A stretch of DNA of 64,000 nt from Gonapodya sp. JEL0774 (taxonomy: Eukaryota > Monoblepharomycota > Monoblepharidomycetes > Monoblepharidales > Gonapodyaceae), in the NCBI GenBank assembly GCA_027604505.1, contig JADIIX010000053.1, positions 62,001 to 126,000 of the forward strand. Reading direction: 5' to 3'. Every line of letters starts with the position of its first letter. Position 1 is the first letter of the stretch. The position numbers and the translations under genes were made by a program. Positions 1 to 11,369 of the stretch are shown piece by piece. The notes below the pieces were generated by a model, which was not told where the DNA came from, searched no databases, and was given only the letters and a program-made list of their open reading frames with translations.

Positions 1-1309
1 GCGTGTACCCAACCTGGCACATTTGGGATATCCGCCCATAGACATTTTGGAAATCCCGGTTTCCGTTCTGCCCGGTTTAGAGTTCTCTCATCCGCCATAA
101 AACAAACCAACCCCAAACCCCGTCCTGAACCACCCACCTGTATACCACATCCACTGGATCAATCACGCTCACCACAGCCACCTGCGCACACCCGGCAGAG
201 ATTGCATCCACAACATACTGCGGTGTCGAGGCCGGGAGACGGCGGCGGACGTGAGGGCGCAGGGTGGAGAATGTAGAGAGTTGGATGGAGGAGCCAGTCG
301 CTAGAAGGCGAGTGGTGGTTAAAGGAACAGAAGACGAGTGAAAAATCTGAGTTGGGAGGTACTGAAATTGGCAGAGCGAATTTGCTTGTGTAACACCTCA
401 AACATGCTTAGCCACTCACCAAATCGGATTATTCCGCTGTCAACTCCACGCCAAAGTCCGCGAATACCTTCATTTCGTCCAATGTGAGCCAGCGCCCTTA
501 CGAACCCTCTGTTCACATACTCGTGTTGAGCGCCAACCACTCGGGCACTTTCTGCGCTGCTCAGGCGGATCCGCGCACTCTCTCTCATGTAGGACTGCTG
601 TCGTACCTTTACCATCACCACGGGACTTCCCACCACACCACCAGCCGCCCCACACAAACCCCCCGCCAGCACCGCCGCCGCCCACTTGTTGCCTCCAGTT
701 AGCCTCGTCCGTTCAATATACCGCCGGACGGGATCGAATAGACTGAGACGAGTACCGTTCATGGTTATTTGGAACGCGTATGCTGGTAATAAGCCCTTGT
801 ATAGGGCAAGAAAACCTTCCTGGCGCAGGATGGTGGTGAGCGTGTGGAGGGTAGAACGATAGTAAGGGTTTTGAGGAGAGGACTTGGTTAAGGAACCAGT
901 GGAAGCGGAGGAAATGGGAAGGGACGAGGGCGTGTTTTGGAGCTGCAGCCGCGTTTTGATGACTGAAATTTAATGGTTGCGGGGAGGGATAAATAAGTAA
1001 CCAAGACATGCCAAAATCAATACACCAGAACCCGGGTCGTCCGAATTACGCGTTGTCAGGACATGGTGTCCGGAGTGGCTCCCCTGATTCCAAGTGGCCT
1101 CTCCTTCGTTGCACTCCTGCTACATATACATAATCCAAGGAGTCCACTTACCCTCCCTGGTGTTATTCCGATGATCGAAACTCACCATCAAATGGCTCCG
1201 TGATAGTCACCCCTACACATGCCGCGGTTGAGGCTGTGATAAAATTCTTAGCGGCTTCGGCAACGAGCGGTGATGAAGAAGTAGCAGATCCATCCAGGGG
1301 GGAACCCAT
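1..1309 (-). CDS. Mitochondrial carrier family protein (SLC25A34/35 / oxaloacetate-carrier like), 3' end cut by the window edge
   Basis: Inner-membrane metabolite carrier; the closest pattern I recognise is the SLC25A34/35-Oac1 group, so a dicarboxylate-type substrate is likely but unproven. Four exons can be joined in phase: 1309-1186, 962-420, 300-138 and 67-1. The first carrier repeat carries TEPFDVIKTRLQLQ followed by a GFLALYKGLLPAY stretch. The second has GSPVVMVKVRQQ and GIRGLWRGVDSGIIRFATGSS. The third begins with IDPVDVVYR, a degenerate form of the PX[D/E]XX[K/R] signature. Start chosen at the first ATG of exon 1 (MGSPLDGSATSSS), giving a short tail before the first helix. The end of the third repeat lies outside the window. 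The last exon (67-1) is the least certain, because its acceptor rests only on phase and an AG. Confidence 0.85.
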
Positions 1310-2530
1310 GGACGAGGATTACCAGATGGGTGAAAATACTTCAAACGAATTTGAGATTTGCAGGACTCCGCTTTGGTTCGGGTTTGGCCCACCCCTTTTT
1401 GGGATGACCCCTCGAGGTATGACTCATCATCACAATCACCTGCTTCCTTCCTGCACACATGACCGTGATTGTACTGTTACCGAGCGAGAGATTTTGATCG
1501 CACAAGTGATAAGAGCCCATAAAACTCAACTGCAAAAGATCTTGTGCGAGTAAAGGTGGAGCAGGACTTGCAAAGCGCCTTATCACATTCATCTAAGCCA
1601 TCCATGAAGCTGAACTATTCGTCAGAGATTGGATTTGAAGTAGCCAGCAGTTCAAGGAGCGCACAAACGTGTATGAGCTTGGCGGAAGATTGTCATATGT
1701 ACCATGATATTGCGTATCAACTGACAAACGAAATAACCAAAACAATTGAGAATACGAACGATAAAAGTTTAAAGGGAAAAGACAGAGAGCCGCAGATGTC
1801 TATCGCATGAAGAAAAACAACAAAATGAAGGGAGAGAGTCAAGTTTCCAATAAAAAAGTCAATGTGGTTGACGAGGAGGTGTTGCAAAGGTGAAGGAAGC
1901 CCGTGAACTGTCTCAGATAGAGGAAGATCCAAGATGTTCCACCAACGGCACAAAGATGGCTCGGGGGTATATCTGTCCACTCCTATGCGGTGGCCAACAA
2001 TAGCAAAACGAGTTCCGAGCGTGAATGTGGGTATGCTTTTGGGGGATAGCAATCAAAGGGGTAGTCAGTACGGTAACGAGATTTGCTGCCGTTTTTCTGA
2101 GAGTAGAGATCATCTTCAATCGATGTAGCCGGAATTCAAACTGTTCTGTTGGCGAACCGTTGCAGCCGGCTGAGTGGTATGTCGTAATACCAGGGAGTGT
2201 CCGCAAATAACTGAGGTTCTCTAGTAACAGAGGGGATAAGGCAGCCGTTGACCAGGGTCCAGCTTCGTCCCAACACCGCGAGAGTAGAACTGAGATTTCG
2301 AACACCAGCATCCCTGGGTTGAACACTAACTATGCCCTGCCGCACGCGCCCTAGCACATCACACCACCAACGACGCTTCAAACGGTGTCCAAGTCAAGAG
2401 TAAGCTAGCGTTCCTGCCGCTGCGCTTGCAAACTACGATTACACCGATTTCGGTGGCTGCACTCCACACATCTAATCGTGACATCGACCACAATTTCAAT
2501 CCAACGTCAGCTTGGACGATAAACGCCTCT
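1310..2530. other. Intergenic, no supported gene
   Basis: Short open frames occur on both strands, but none has a recognisable domain or a consistent set of splice sites. It lies between the 5' end of the carrier and the 3' end of the ankyrin gene, so the carrier promoter should be here. Confidence 0.5.
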
Positions 2531-4571
2531 CTACTCCGCTGCAGACGCATATCCCCTCTCCAACTCCTCCGCCCCAATCCTGAATGCATTTTCCACCATA
2601 GCCGCAATCTGCCCTGGACCAGGATCTTCATCCGCCGGAAGCTGAATCCTCACCCGAGAAGACCCACGCTTTCCACGCTCCTGACGGGAGAGGCCACCAG
2701 AAGGACTCAGGATACCACCGGTGGATTGTGGCTTGTCGCCGATGCCAGGCCCGGAGAATGTCGCAGCACGTTGGTCAAAGCGGCCTCGGGAGGTCGGAGA
2801 CGTATCTGAGCCGCTGTCGGGGAAGAGAACCCGAGCTGTGCCTTCACCAAAGTGTCGGGGGGATCCTGATGCGGATGACGACGTGGAGGATCCGGACATG
2901 AGCCGCACCCGCTCTTGTTCCTTCATGAGCTTGAAGACTACTTCTTTGAGCTCTCGATTTTCCTGAGTGAGCTTCGTGATTTTGACACGCTGCTCCTCGT
3001 TGGCGCGAACTTGTTCAGCCAGTTGCTGAGTGAGGTGGGCTATGAGCGGAGTAGGATCGACAGTGAGTGTACGGCTAGATTGCTCAGATTGTGATTGCGA
3101 ATGTGATGGTGGGGGCATGGTTGACGAGGTGACGGAGGAGGTGCGGCTGTGTGTCGTGCGGGGTGAAGATATTGGGCCCACATTCGGGGAATGGGACTCG
3201 CTTGACTGCGCAAAGATGCCACTACCGCTGCTACTGTAAACGGTTGAGTCTTGTCCCATCCATGTTGACGGAGAAAGCAACGATGACATATCCAAGGGGG
3301 AAGCGGGTCCTGAGCTGGTTTGCACGCTCAGGGAGACCGCGGGTGAGTGCGTCATTGATAAAGTGGACACGGAGAGCTTAGGCGACTGCTTTTGAGCGAG
3401 TGTGGTCGAGCCGCCGGAAGAGATGGAGGATATCGATTGCAACGATGGGATGTTGGGATTCGAGAGGTGGGCGTAAGAGAAGGCACCCGTGTTGGGCAAC
3501 GAAGAGTTGCTATGAGATCTAATCAAATTAACCAGAGCAGGGACTTGTACTGCGGATGGTGTGGGATGCGTCGGTGGTGAGTTGGGCATAAGGTTAGGAG
3601 AAGGCGCTAAGCTACGTTCAACCGAGGAGCGGTGTTCCCCGGATGATCGCTGCAAATGTGAGAGCGATGAATAAGAGGTGGTACCGGTCATAAAACTCTC
3701 GTTGTCCTTGTGGCGCCGCATATGGTCATGAAGAATGGCGAGGATCTGTGGGTTGGCAAGTTTCGTGGCGGTCTCCAGACATGAGTCCGTGACCTCTGCG
3801 CCGTGTTCCAATAGAACCTTTATGACGTCTGGATCTGGAGACTGCTCCACCCAGTCATATATCTGTGCCGAGAAGGAAGGGTTGTTGATGACAACATTGG
3901 CGCCCCGCTTGTTGAATGCGGCTCCACCCGCAGACAAGGAGAAATCCAGAGCGGAAGCAAAGCTGCGAGTAAGCCACCATCGTTTGGAGTCCCAGTGTTC
4001 GCGAGTCCATGTGTTCACTGAAGCGGCGATCTGCCAACGAATGGGGGCGTTGGGATTGCATCCTAGAGCAGAAAGTGGGGGAAATGTAAAAGAGATGACG
4101 TGAAACAACGGAGTCAAAGGTTGGGTGAAAAATTGGACAGTTTGATAATTCGAACTTTATGTTCAACCCACCGTGTTCCAGCAGTGCCCAGACAAACTCC
4201 GCCTTTCCGCTTCGGATTGCAATACATAAAGCAGACTCCATTTGACGGGTATCTTGGAGTTTCTCTGTGGGTGATTTCGCGCACAGGATGCGGATAGTAT
4301 TCCGGAAAGTGGTTGTCCGACGTGTCGCGAGAACAAGACGGATTCAATGGTCCGAGGGAACAAGATGCATTCAAATTATTTCATTTTAAATATCTTGAGA
4401 TTACTACGATGATCGCGGCTTACCTGAAAATAATCCCAACTTGCAGACAAGAGTGACCGACTTGCACGCTCGGGAAGGGTCAGCCCCTTCGCGAAGGGCC
4501 TTTTGAACCAAATCAAGTCTGCCTTCTTCCAAAGCCTCAATCAAGCGTCCGTTGGCGGCTTCCGATGCCAT
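2531..4571 (-). CDS. Ankyrin repeat protein with a Trp-rich insert, Ser-rich middle and coiled coil
   Basis: Three exons join in phase (4571-4424, 4264-4172, 4062-2531) to give 590 residues. The N-terminus is ankyrin-like: LIEALEEGRLDLVQKALREGADP, then ESALCIAIRSGKAEFVWALLEHG. After that comes an unusual Trp-rich segment (RWQIAASVNTWTREHWDSKRWW) and a further ankyrin unit (DVIKVLLEHGAEVTDSCLETA). A long Ser/Pro/Thr-rich, probably disordered middle follows. Near residue 450 there is a coiled coil (LTQQLAEQVRANEEQRVKI) and a short C-terminal block rich in acidic residues. The same ankyrin-plus-insert layout recurs in the gene at 9975-10835, so the two are paralogues. Ankyrin repeats bind proteins; the partner is unknown. 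The start is the ATG before ASEAANGRLIEAL; an upstream in-frame extension looks non-coding. Confidence 0.8.
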
Positions 4572-5136
4572 CGTGAGCGTCTCTGTCCCTTCAGAGCTTG
4601 TATCTTTAAGACAATGAATGTGTGCAGAAAATTTACATGCACAGAGTGTTTCATGAGACTGATGGGAACTTTGCAAAAGAGAATCGATACAATGCCTACC
4701 TGTGCTCGCCAGCGTGTTAGCAGGTCTGTGAATGGTGATTGTTCTCCGACTCTAAGAAGGTTGCAGTTTTCACCACAGGGTGTTTTATTTTCGTCGTCAG
4801 TGCAGTGAGTGTTATGTCAGCAAACCTTCGAAGAATGAGTTCCAGGATCGAATAGCTCCTCTCAATCGACACGCGTCACGTTAATTATTTTAATGCGCAG
4901 ACGAATGTCAACTTGTCTTTGCGGGGTCGGCCCGATTTCCCGAGTAATCAGAACGTGATATTCCACATGCAAAATGAGTAAGGAGCGAAAATGTTTACAT
5001 TTTAGAAATCATTCCTTTTTGGCTGGTCGAAACAAAACCTGCAAAAAAACCTGTGCAAGATTTGACGATCATGAAATGGGAGACTCCCCTGCCTCACCCT
5101 CACGAACATAACTATAGTTCCAAATTACCAGTTCGA
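4572..5136. other. Divergent intergenic region
   Basis: It separates the minus-strand ankyrin gene from the plus-strand hydrolase, and so should hold both promoters. I see no RNA gene, repeat or convincing TATA element. Confidence 0.45.
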
Positions 5137-7601
5137 ATGCCATTCGGCCTTCTCAGCGCAGCGTCTAAAGCGCTCACGGACATCTCTCATTGGACGGGAC
5201 TGGACTCTCCCACCGGGTGAGTCATCCTGTCATGGTCATTTCATCAAACGATGCTGCACAACTGAGATGTTATTGACGTCGGGACGGCTGTTCCCCAAAC
5301 CATTACAGTCCTTCGCTGCCCTTGATGTGGGTGCGCATGGGTAAGTTGAAGTCTAGTCGAGAGCTCTGTTGGCAAATGTGAACTCGTTCCTCCTCTGTAA
5401 ATATGTTCTTCTACAGGTCTGCAGGTGCCAAAGACCATCATTGACCGCTTAAATGGAAACTCAGTGTGCCCTCAGTGTGAGTTGGAGCCCTAGAAATTGT
5501 AATTCTCCGTGAAATCGTTGGGATGTCAATGAAATTATCACGTGAAAGCCAAGCCTGACCTTTCCAGAGGTTTAAGTGCTCATTATCCATAATAGCAACA
5601 CTGCAAAATTCGAAGAACAAACAATGATTTCTGCCTCATTCGCGGAGGAGGCTATTCGACATGCAAACTGTTGAAGGCTAACAGTCCATTGCCCACTTCT
5701 CCCTGCTCTCTCCACGTCCCTAGGGACTCTCCCAGAAGAAACTATCTTTGCAATGATCCGCGTGTTTGCCACCTCTACCGACCACGGCAATCCTATGACG
5801 CGAATGGGTTATCCGCAGATACAGTTCCTACGAATGACTTGTTCCGAGAAAACGGAACGAGTCGAAGCTGAGTTCGAAGGACATTCTGTGAAGGGATACT
5901 GGATTGGGACATCTCCCGTGGCGTTGGATAGACCGGGGGACCCCACAATACTTTACATTCATGGTGGTTCATTTGTGACTGGCCACCCTCTACAAACTTG
6001 TCACGCAATGGTGAGCGGAATTTTTCCGCATTAAACCTTTAGCCCTCGCTGGAATCTTTCACTGTAGGCTTCTCTACTATACCTACTCCGCACGGAGGAG
6101 AACTTAAACACCAGGATATTCGCTCTCGAGTACCCACTGGCGCCAGGTTCGTTGTAACCGAACTTGAAGCCATCTCCATCAATTATATGAACAACAATGG
6201 TTTAAATTTCAGAAAATCCTTATCCCGCAGCATCGGATGCTTCCGTGCGGGCTATTCGGTGGTTGATAGACGTTGTGGGAATTGAGAACCTGATCATAAG
6301 TAAGAGAGGCTCTTCAAAAGCTGTTTTAAACCACAGTCAGATGCACTCAGGTCCCAATTCCTGCCTCCGTCATTGTCTTTTGAAGTTGGTGACAGTGCAG
6401 GTGGCAATCTTACCCTGTCGTCCATTCTCCGTCTCCGGGATCAGTTTCCACCGGCGGCATACCTCCACCACATAGTGGGCTGCGTGCCGATATCGCCATA
6501 CGTTGATTTTCTTGGACCTAGGATGCCTCCGCATGTGGACATGTCGTTGAATGGAATGGACGCGGGATTGTTTACCGACTACTTGGTGAGTAAATGTAAC
6601 CAGTGTACTTGGTATACTCAACATAAGCACATCTTTGATGAAGGGTGGATTTTTGGGTCGAGCGGCATCTCGTTACTACACGGGAACGAAACCGTATGCC
6701 TTCTATAAAACGCCTGATGCTTGGGTAAGTTGTGAAGTTATGAGAGTTCTGAAGGTTGACGCTATGATCACCTTGCTGTGCTTTATATAAGCCTGTTATC
6801 TCGGATGAGAACGCTTGGGATGGGATATGGTTGAAAGAATGGGAGCAAGTATGAGTCCATGCAGAGAATTCACTTCACTTTCAAGCAATATGAGTCTCTG
6901 AATCCTTGTTTACTCAACATCAGATCTTGGGCATTGGTCATTCTCCAGCGAATTCGAACTCCAAAACGGCTACGCACAGCGAAGTCCTTCCTGCCCGTTC
7001 CCGCTTGCTCCGACGTATGTCGTCCTCCAATGGCAATGCTAGTGCCACTGAATCCGACACCGAGACAAGCACTGGTGGATCTCGCCGGAGCAGTCTGCAA
7101 CGCAGATACTCTTTCGTTTCTGACCGTCACCCTCCCTTGGGCAACTCGGCTGAGCTTAGCGGAGTGCCGTTTCCGCACTTGGAGGAACTCCAACAACCCT
7201 ATTATCAAAATCACGCACTCTCCTTACATGATCTCGAGCGCATCCACCTCACTCGCGCACTCGACCCGTATTGCAGTCCATACCGCGCTGCAACATTCGC
7301 CAATCTTCCTCCTATGCTTTTTGTGGTGGGGTCCAAGGAGCTTCTGTCCTTTGACATCCTGAAATGTGTACGGAAAGCACGACGCACAATCGCAGTGGCA
7401 AAACAGAACGGGAAGGAGGCCCTGGATAACCCTAAAGGGTTTGGAAAAGTTGATTTAATTGAAGAACCTGTTGGAGTTCATGTCTACCTTCTCTTACCGG
7501 AAGGGTTGGTGGGGAACAAAGGAATCAGTGCACTCAAGGATGTGGCGGGGTGGATTTCAAGTGCGTGGAAGGAGAGAAAGCCGAGTGTAAGATTGGAGTA
7601 A
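5137..7601 (+). CDS. Alpha/beta hydrolase fold-3 lipase/esterase
   Basis: Ten exons fit in phase: 5137-5216, 5309-5340, 5417-5476, 5724-6010, 6068-6146, 6213-6299, 6386-6585, 6644-6724, 6792-6848 and 6924-7601. They give 546 residues. The oxyanion-hole motif IHGGSF is near residue 137 and the nucleophile elbow GDSAGGN has its Ser near 212, both typical of the hormone-sensitive-lipase-like family that cleaves carboxyl esters. The late His is probably in GVHVYLLLP (about 507). The position expected for the catalytic Asp reads GSKELLSFD, so the acid residue is uncertain. A Ser/Arg-rich insert of about 70 residues (about 340-410) precedes the last part of the fold. The first three short exons are supported only by phase and splice signals; a start at 5753 is the conservative alternative. 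Confidence 0.8.
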
Positions 7602-7680
7602 TTGATTTTCAAAAGTTCAGATTAGCAAAGTAATTCAATTGTAAATTTCAAAAATTCTTCGCAACAACAGGTTGTCAAGC

Positions 7681-7931
7681 AGTTTATTCGTTTCGATCGC
7701 GCCAAACTGTTACTTCTGCCGGTCAGGTGAGACGGGCGCGAGAGGACTCTATTTCTTTCATATTCGCTACTGTACATGCACATATTACACTCTTCTCGTC
7801 AGTGAGCCGTGCCTAGGTGACACAAAACCTCACCAGCACCCAACACTGATCCATCCAGCTTCTCAAACAAGTTTATTCGTTTCGATCGCGGCAAACCTCC
7901 TCACCAGCACCCAACACTGATCGATCCAGCT
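7681..7931. repeat. Interleaved short direct repeats before TRAX
   Basis: Two repeat pairs are visible. A 21-base unit beginning agtttattcgtttcg is identical at 7681-7701 and 7870-7890. A 33-base unit beginning cctcaccagcaccc occurs at 7828-7860 and 7899-7931 with one mismatch. The second copy ends 13 bases before the TRAX start codon. The rest of the 7602-7944 stretch holds no gene that I can support. Confidence 0.85.
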
Positions 7932-7944
7932 CGAACATAGCCGC

Positions 7945-9631
7945 ATGGAAATCCCCAGTAACCAGACGATCACAAGTACTCCTAGCCATGCCGAGGGATT
8001 GCAAATCACAGCAGATCCGATTCGTGCGCTTTTTGAAAAGTGCGCGGTTCAATTGAGTGCACTGGTGAGGGTCAACTTTCATTTGGTGAAAGCAAAACTC
8101 TACCAACAGAGACAGATGACGTTTGGCATATATATCTACTCGGATTCCCTTCCCTGAAAGCACGACCGCAGAGAGCGCCTCGTAAAAATTTCACGGGACA
8201 TCACAATCTCCTCAAAACGACTCATTTTCCACCTTCATCGGTTAGTGACTGCTTATCCAGTGTTGACAGTTTGAGGTTTGAGCTCAGTGTACCTCCAGTT
8301 CATCTTCCCCCGAATCCGACACCTCCACCATTCTTTCCGAAGCTGTCCAACGACACACCGAATTGCTTAATCTATTTTCCCGTCTTGAAGAAGAACTGAG
8401 GCTGAGTCTCGACAACCCAAGCCCTTCAACGTAAGCGCTCGTGCTGCAAACCTCCGGGGCTGCCACCACCGATGAATCATGATAATGTATTTGTTGTTTA
8501 CTTCCTTCGAGCGTCTTGGTGGTGCGGCCAACAGCCGACCCTTCACTGCCAACGCCTGGTCACCTTACCTATCGAAGTGAAGCTCAACAGTCACATAATG
8601 AACAGACTGCGGGAGACGGCACTGGCTTGACTGCACAACCTCCCACTGACAGCTCTAGCAATGCTCAAGACATCCAAGAGCCTCCGCAGAAACGTCAGCG
8701 TGTTGAGAATGCTACCACAGAATCCCCACATGCGTCAACGGGAACCCGCACACAACCGGAGTCAATTGATCCTGCATTTGTGGCGAACTTCTACAGGTTC
8801 CTTTCGGCATACGCGCCAGGTCTCGAAGAGTTCACAGAAGCGGCGTTGTTTTGGATCTATCTCAGAGACAATGGACGACTTGCAACTGCCACAGACGTGG
8901 CCGCCCTAATGGGAGGTGTGAGGGTCCTCTTTCTCCTTTGAGAAACATGTGTCACCTATCACTGATGTAGGTCTAATTGTATTATCCAGTCCCTCTTGTT
9001 GCCGCCGGACATTTTTGCATGCGGTCTTGCCGATCTTACGGGGGAGCTTATGCGGCTCTGCATCAATCACACCACTCGTGGAAGTACCGGTGAATCCGAG
9101 GCCATTCGCGCCGCATGTGCCGTGAGAGCAGCAGCGAGGGCGTGGCCGGACATCGGAGCGTACTCTTCCTCGGCAAGGTCGAAGTGGAGTGCACTGGAAG
9201 GGAGCTTGAGGAAAGTGGAGGGAGGTAGGTTGCAATTCGGTGGCGCTTCATAGCCCATTGTAGTAGGTCTTGACAGCTGTACTGGATTTCAATTCCCCTC
9301 GGCCGAACTCTACCAAGCACTGTATTCTCTTCGTCTACGCTCACTTGAAGGCAACCTTCTCCCTTCAGGTGCTGCGCTTTTGCCACCCACACTCATATCC
9401 CTTGACTTGCCTCAAACTTCACTATGGGCGCCTCTCGATCCCGAGTACAGTAATGGTGGAGGGGGGGATGTCGAAGGTGATAGAAGAGAGCCAATGGAAG
9501 CTCACAGTGGGTGGTCAATTCGGGATGTTGGTGCTTCCGGAGGAGAGAGAGGTGGGGATCGAGGGGGAGGAAGGTGGGCGGATAGGAGAGGTCGAGGAGG
9601 TGGGAGGGGTCGAAGAAGCCGAGGGGCGTGA
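7945..9631 (+). CDS. TSNAX: Translin-associated factor X (TRAX) with an RG-rich C-terminal tail
   Basis: TRAX pairs with translin in the octameric C3PO ribonuclease that degrades small RNA strands and tRNA fragments. Five exons join in phase (7945-8064, 8288-8430, 8512-8917, 8990-9224, 9267-9631), giving 422 residues. The diagnostic block is [15 protein letters not shown] in exon 4, the TRAX version of the translin fold. It is preceded by [19 protein letters not shown] and followed by LRKVEG and [12 protein letters not shown], matching the last helices. The protein is longer than the roughly 290-residue animal form. It has a Ser/Gln-rich linker after exon 2 and a tail of Arg/Gly repeats ([13 protein letters not shown] and further RG pairs). 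Exons 1-2 are less certain. The acceptor of exon 5 could lie three bases earlier. No translin gene is in the window. Confidence 0.85.
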
Positions 9632-9974
9632 CACGTTAAAATCCCATTTCTGATTCCAAATACTTTGGAAGGGCTTTCTTTCAGAACCAAATCAATTGAT
9701 TGAGAATTTACACTGCTTCATTCAAAGGAGGTCTCAAGAGCCAGCCGCTCGTTAGGAGCGGTGTGAGTGTAAACCCCCGCGCCTCTAGATTCAGCGAAGA
9801 TTTCTTTTGCTCAGAGGGAGAGAATCCAAGAAGGCCAGTCCGGATTGCCCCGTTTGCAATCTGAATCAGGTATTTCCTTCATTAGGGGCAGGGTTGTCAT
9901 TCTGATGCATATGTGTCGTCAACAGATTCTATCTTCCCTCCGCTTACCTCCAGTGACACTGTTTCTTTATTGAT
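9632..9974. other. Intergenic between TRAX and ankyrin gene B
   Basis: No recognisable coding, RNA or repeat feature. Confidence 0.5.
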
Positions 9975-10835
9975 ATGCAAGCGCTCTTACCTGTTCCGCC
10001 TCCAGTCGTCAATACCTCCTTTTCTCCAGACATCTCAGAAGAAAGGCGTATTCCCTTTTCCTTGAGTGATGCACAGCTAATTGAAAGCATCGAGGCAAGA
10101 GATGTGGAAGGAGTTCGAAGAGCTCTAATGAATGGTGCGGATCCAAATTGCAGGAAGCGCGTTCTGCTGGGATCGCGCGTTTTTAGCGACTCGAAATCGA
10201 CCAAAGACCTTTTCCGAAGGGAGTCTCGAGAGAAAGGCACCGGACCAAGCGAGATTAAGGTCGCTGCGGCATCATGCGAGTCTGCACTAGCCCTAGCGAT
10301 CATTGTGGACTCGTTGGATATTGTCCAGTTGCTATTGCAGGCTGGAGCTGATACAAACATCGGAATCGAGTGGCGGATTATCAAAGCCCGCCCCGTTTGG
10401 ACAGAAGAAATATGGTCGGACGTTGTGTTGCGTGGATGGGACATTACGTTCACTTTTGAGAGTGGGCTAGAATTCGCTCTCCTTGAAGGTACTGTCACTG
10501 ATCACACGGGATCCCCAGTAACCGCTGTTCAAGAACGGATGAACAATTTCCACTTAATGATCAGTAAAGCCGGAGCACTCGTAAAGTTGGACAACCCCAC
10601 ACAGCATCATGAAACTCTGGAGCAGATTGAATTCGTTCCAAATTTAGAAATGATACCCCTCCTACTCAGTTTCCAAGCACGGCCCACAAAGCGTGCGCGA
10701 GCAGCAATTGTTCGGTATTATTCCGATCCACAGCTGCTCCAACGTCTTGAGGACAGGCACCGCAAAAAGTTTTCTCAACAACCGGACACTTCACGAAGGC
10801 CCCTGGACCGTACTAACTTCAGCTTATCGAGCTAG
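9975..10835 (+). CDS. Ankyrin repeat protein, paralogue of the gene at 2531-4571
   Basis: Single exon, 286 residues, starting at the first ATG (MQALLPVPPPVV). Visible units are LIESIEARDVEGVRRALMNG with ADPNC, then ESALALAIIVDSLDIVQLLLQ with AGADTN. Next comes the insert IEWRIIKARPVWTEEIW, followed by DVVLRGWDITFTFESGLEF. Spacing of the Trp residues, the IxW[R/Q]I motif and the closing ES/AS-x-L-[E/D]-F match the other ankyrin gene. The later part (EMIPLLLSFQARPTKRARAA) aligns with its last ankyrin unit. It lacks the long Ser-rich middle and the coiled coil. A binding or scaffold role is likely; no partner can be named. Confidence 0.78.
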   Translation: MQALLPVPPPVVNTSFSPDISEERRIPFSLSDAQLIESIEARDVEGVRRALMNGADPNCRKRVLLGSRVFSDSKSTKDLFRRESREKGTGPSEIKVAAASCESALALAIIVDSLDIVQLLLQAGADTNIGIEWRIIKARPVWTEEIWSDVVLRGWDITFTFESGLEFALLEGTVTDHTGSPVTAVQERMNNFHLMISKAGALVKLDNPTQHHETLEQIEFVPNLEMIPLLLSFQARPTKRARAAIVRYYSDPQLLQRLEDRHRKKFSQQPDTSRRPLDRTNFSLSS

Positions 10836-11369
10836 CGATTAGGATTACGAAAAGACTGAGAACCCTGGACTGACTTGTGCACACATTTGCTGATTATGTA
10901 CCTTTACCCTAGCACCAAGCACCTTTGGATGTGTACACTTCTATTACATGTATTCATAACTAGCAAATGCACTTGAGAGTGAAGAAGAAAAGACGGAAGA
11001 ATCTCTGCATATTTATCAGGTGGCAGATATCCCCAGCTCCCAACCTTTGATTGGAATGCTGCCAACAACCACGGGAATCAAAAACAAAATTCCAGTGATT
11101 TTCCAGATTTTCCAGATTTTCCAGATTTTCCAGTGATTTTCGAGATGTTCTTGACTTGCGACTGATCTGGGGATGTCATTATCGGCAGTCAGCATGTTGA
11201 ACCCTGTGATACAGGTTGGGCAGGCGCATCCCAAGCACGGACGCAGACTAGTCGATCGCTCTCCATCCGTCACAAACCCCGGGTCTTCGTCCCATAAAAA
11301 CAGCTGCTATTACACTTCCCAGCAGTCAAAACTCGACCTCAAACTCTAAACCAACATCGAAGCGAGCCA
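10836..11369. other. Intergenic with a minisatellite and a TATA-like site
   Basis: No gene recognised. A cataaaaac stretch near 11292 lies about 75 bases before the F-box start codon and could act as its TATA region. Confidence 0.4.
11098..11133. repeat. 9-base tandem repeat, four copies
   Basis: Four perfect head-to-tail copies of attttccag, flanked by two diverged partial copies (gattttcgag). It is non-coding. Confidence 0.95.

Noticed and set aside
1200-2381. Several 60-130-codon frames on both strands
   Set aside because: One overlaps the first exon of the carrier in antisense, and the others have no domains, splice support or coding-like composition.
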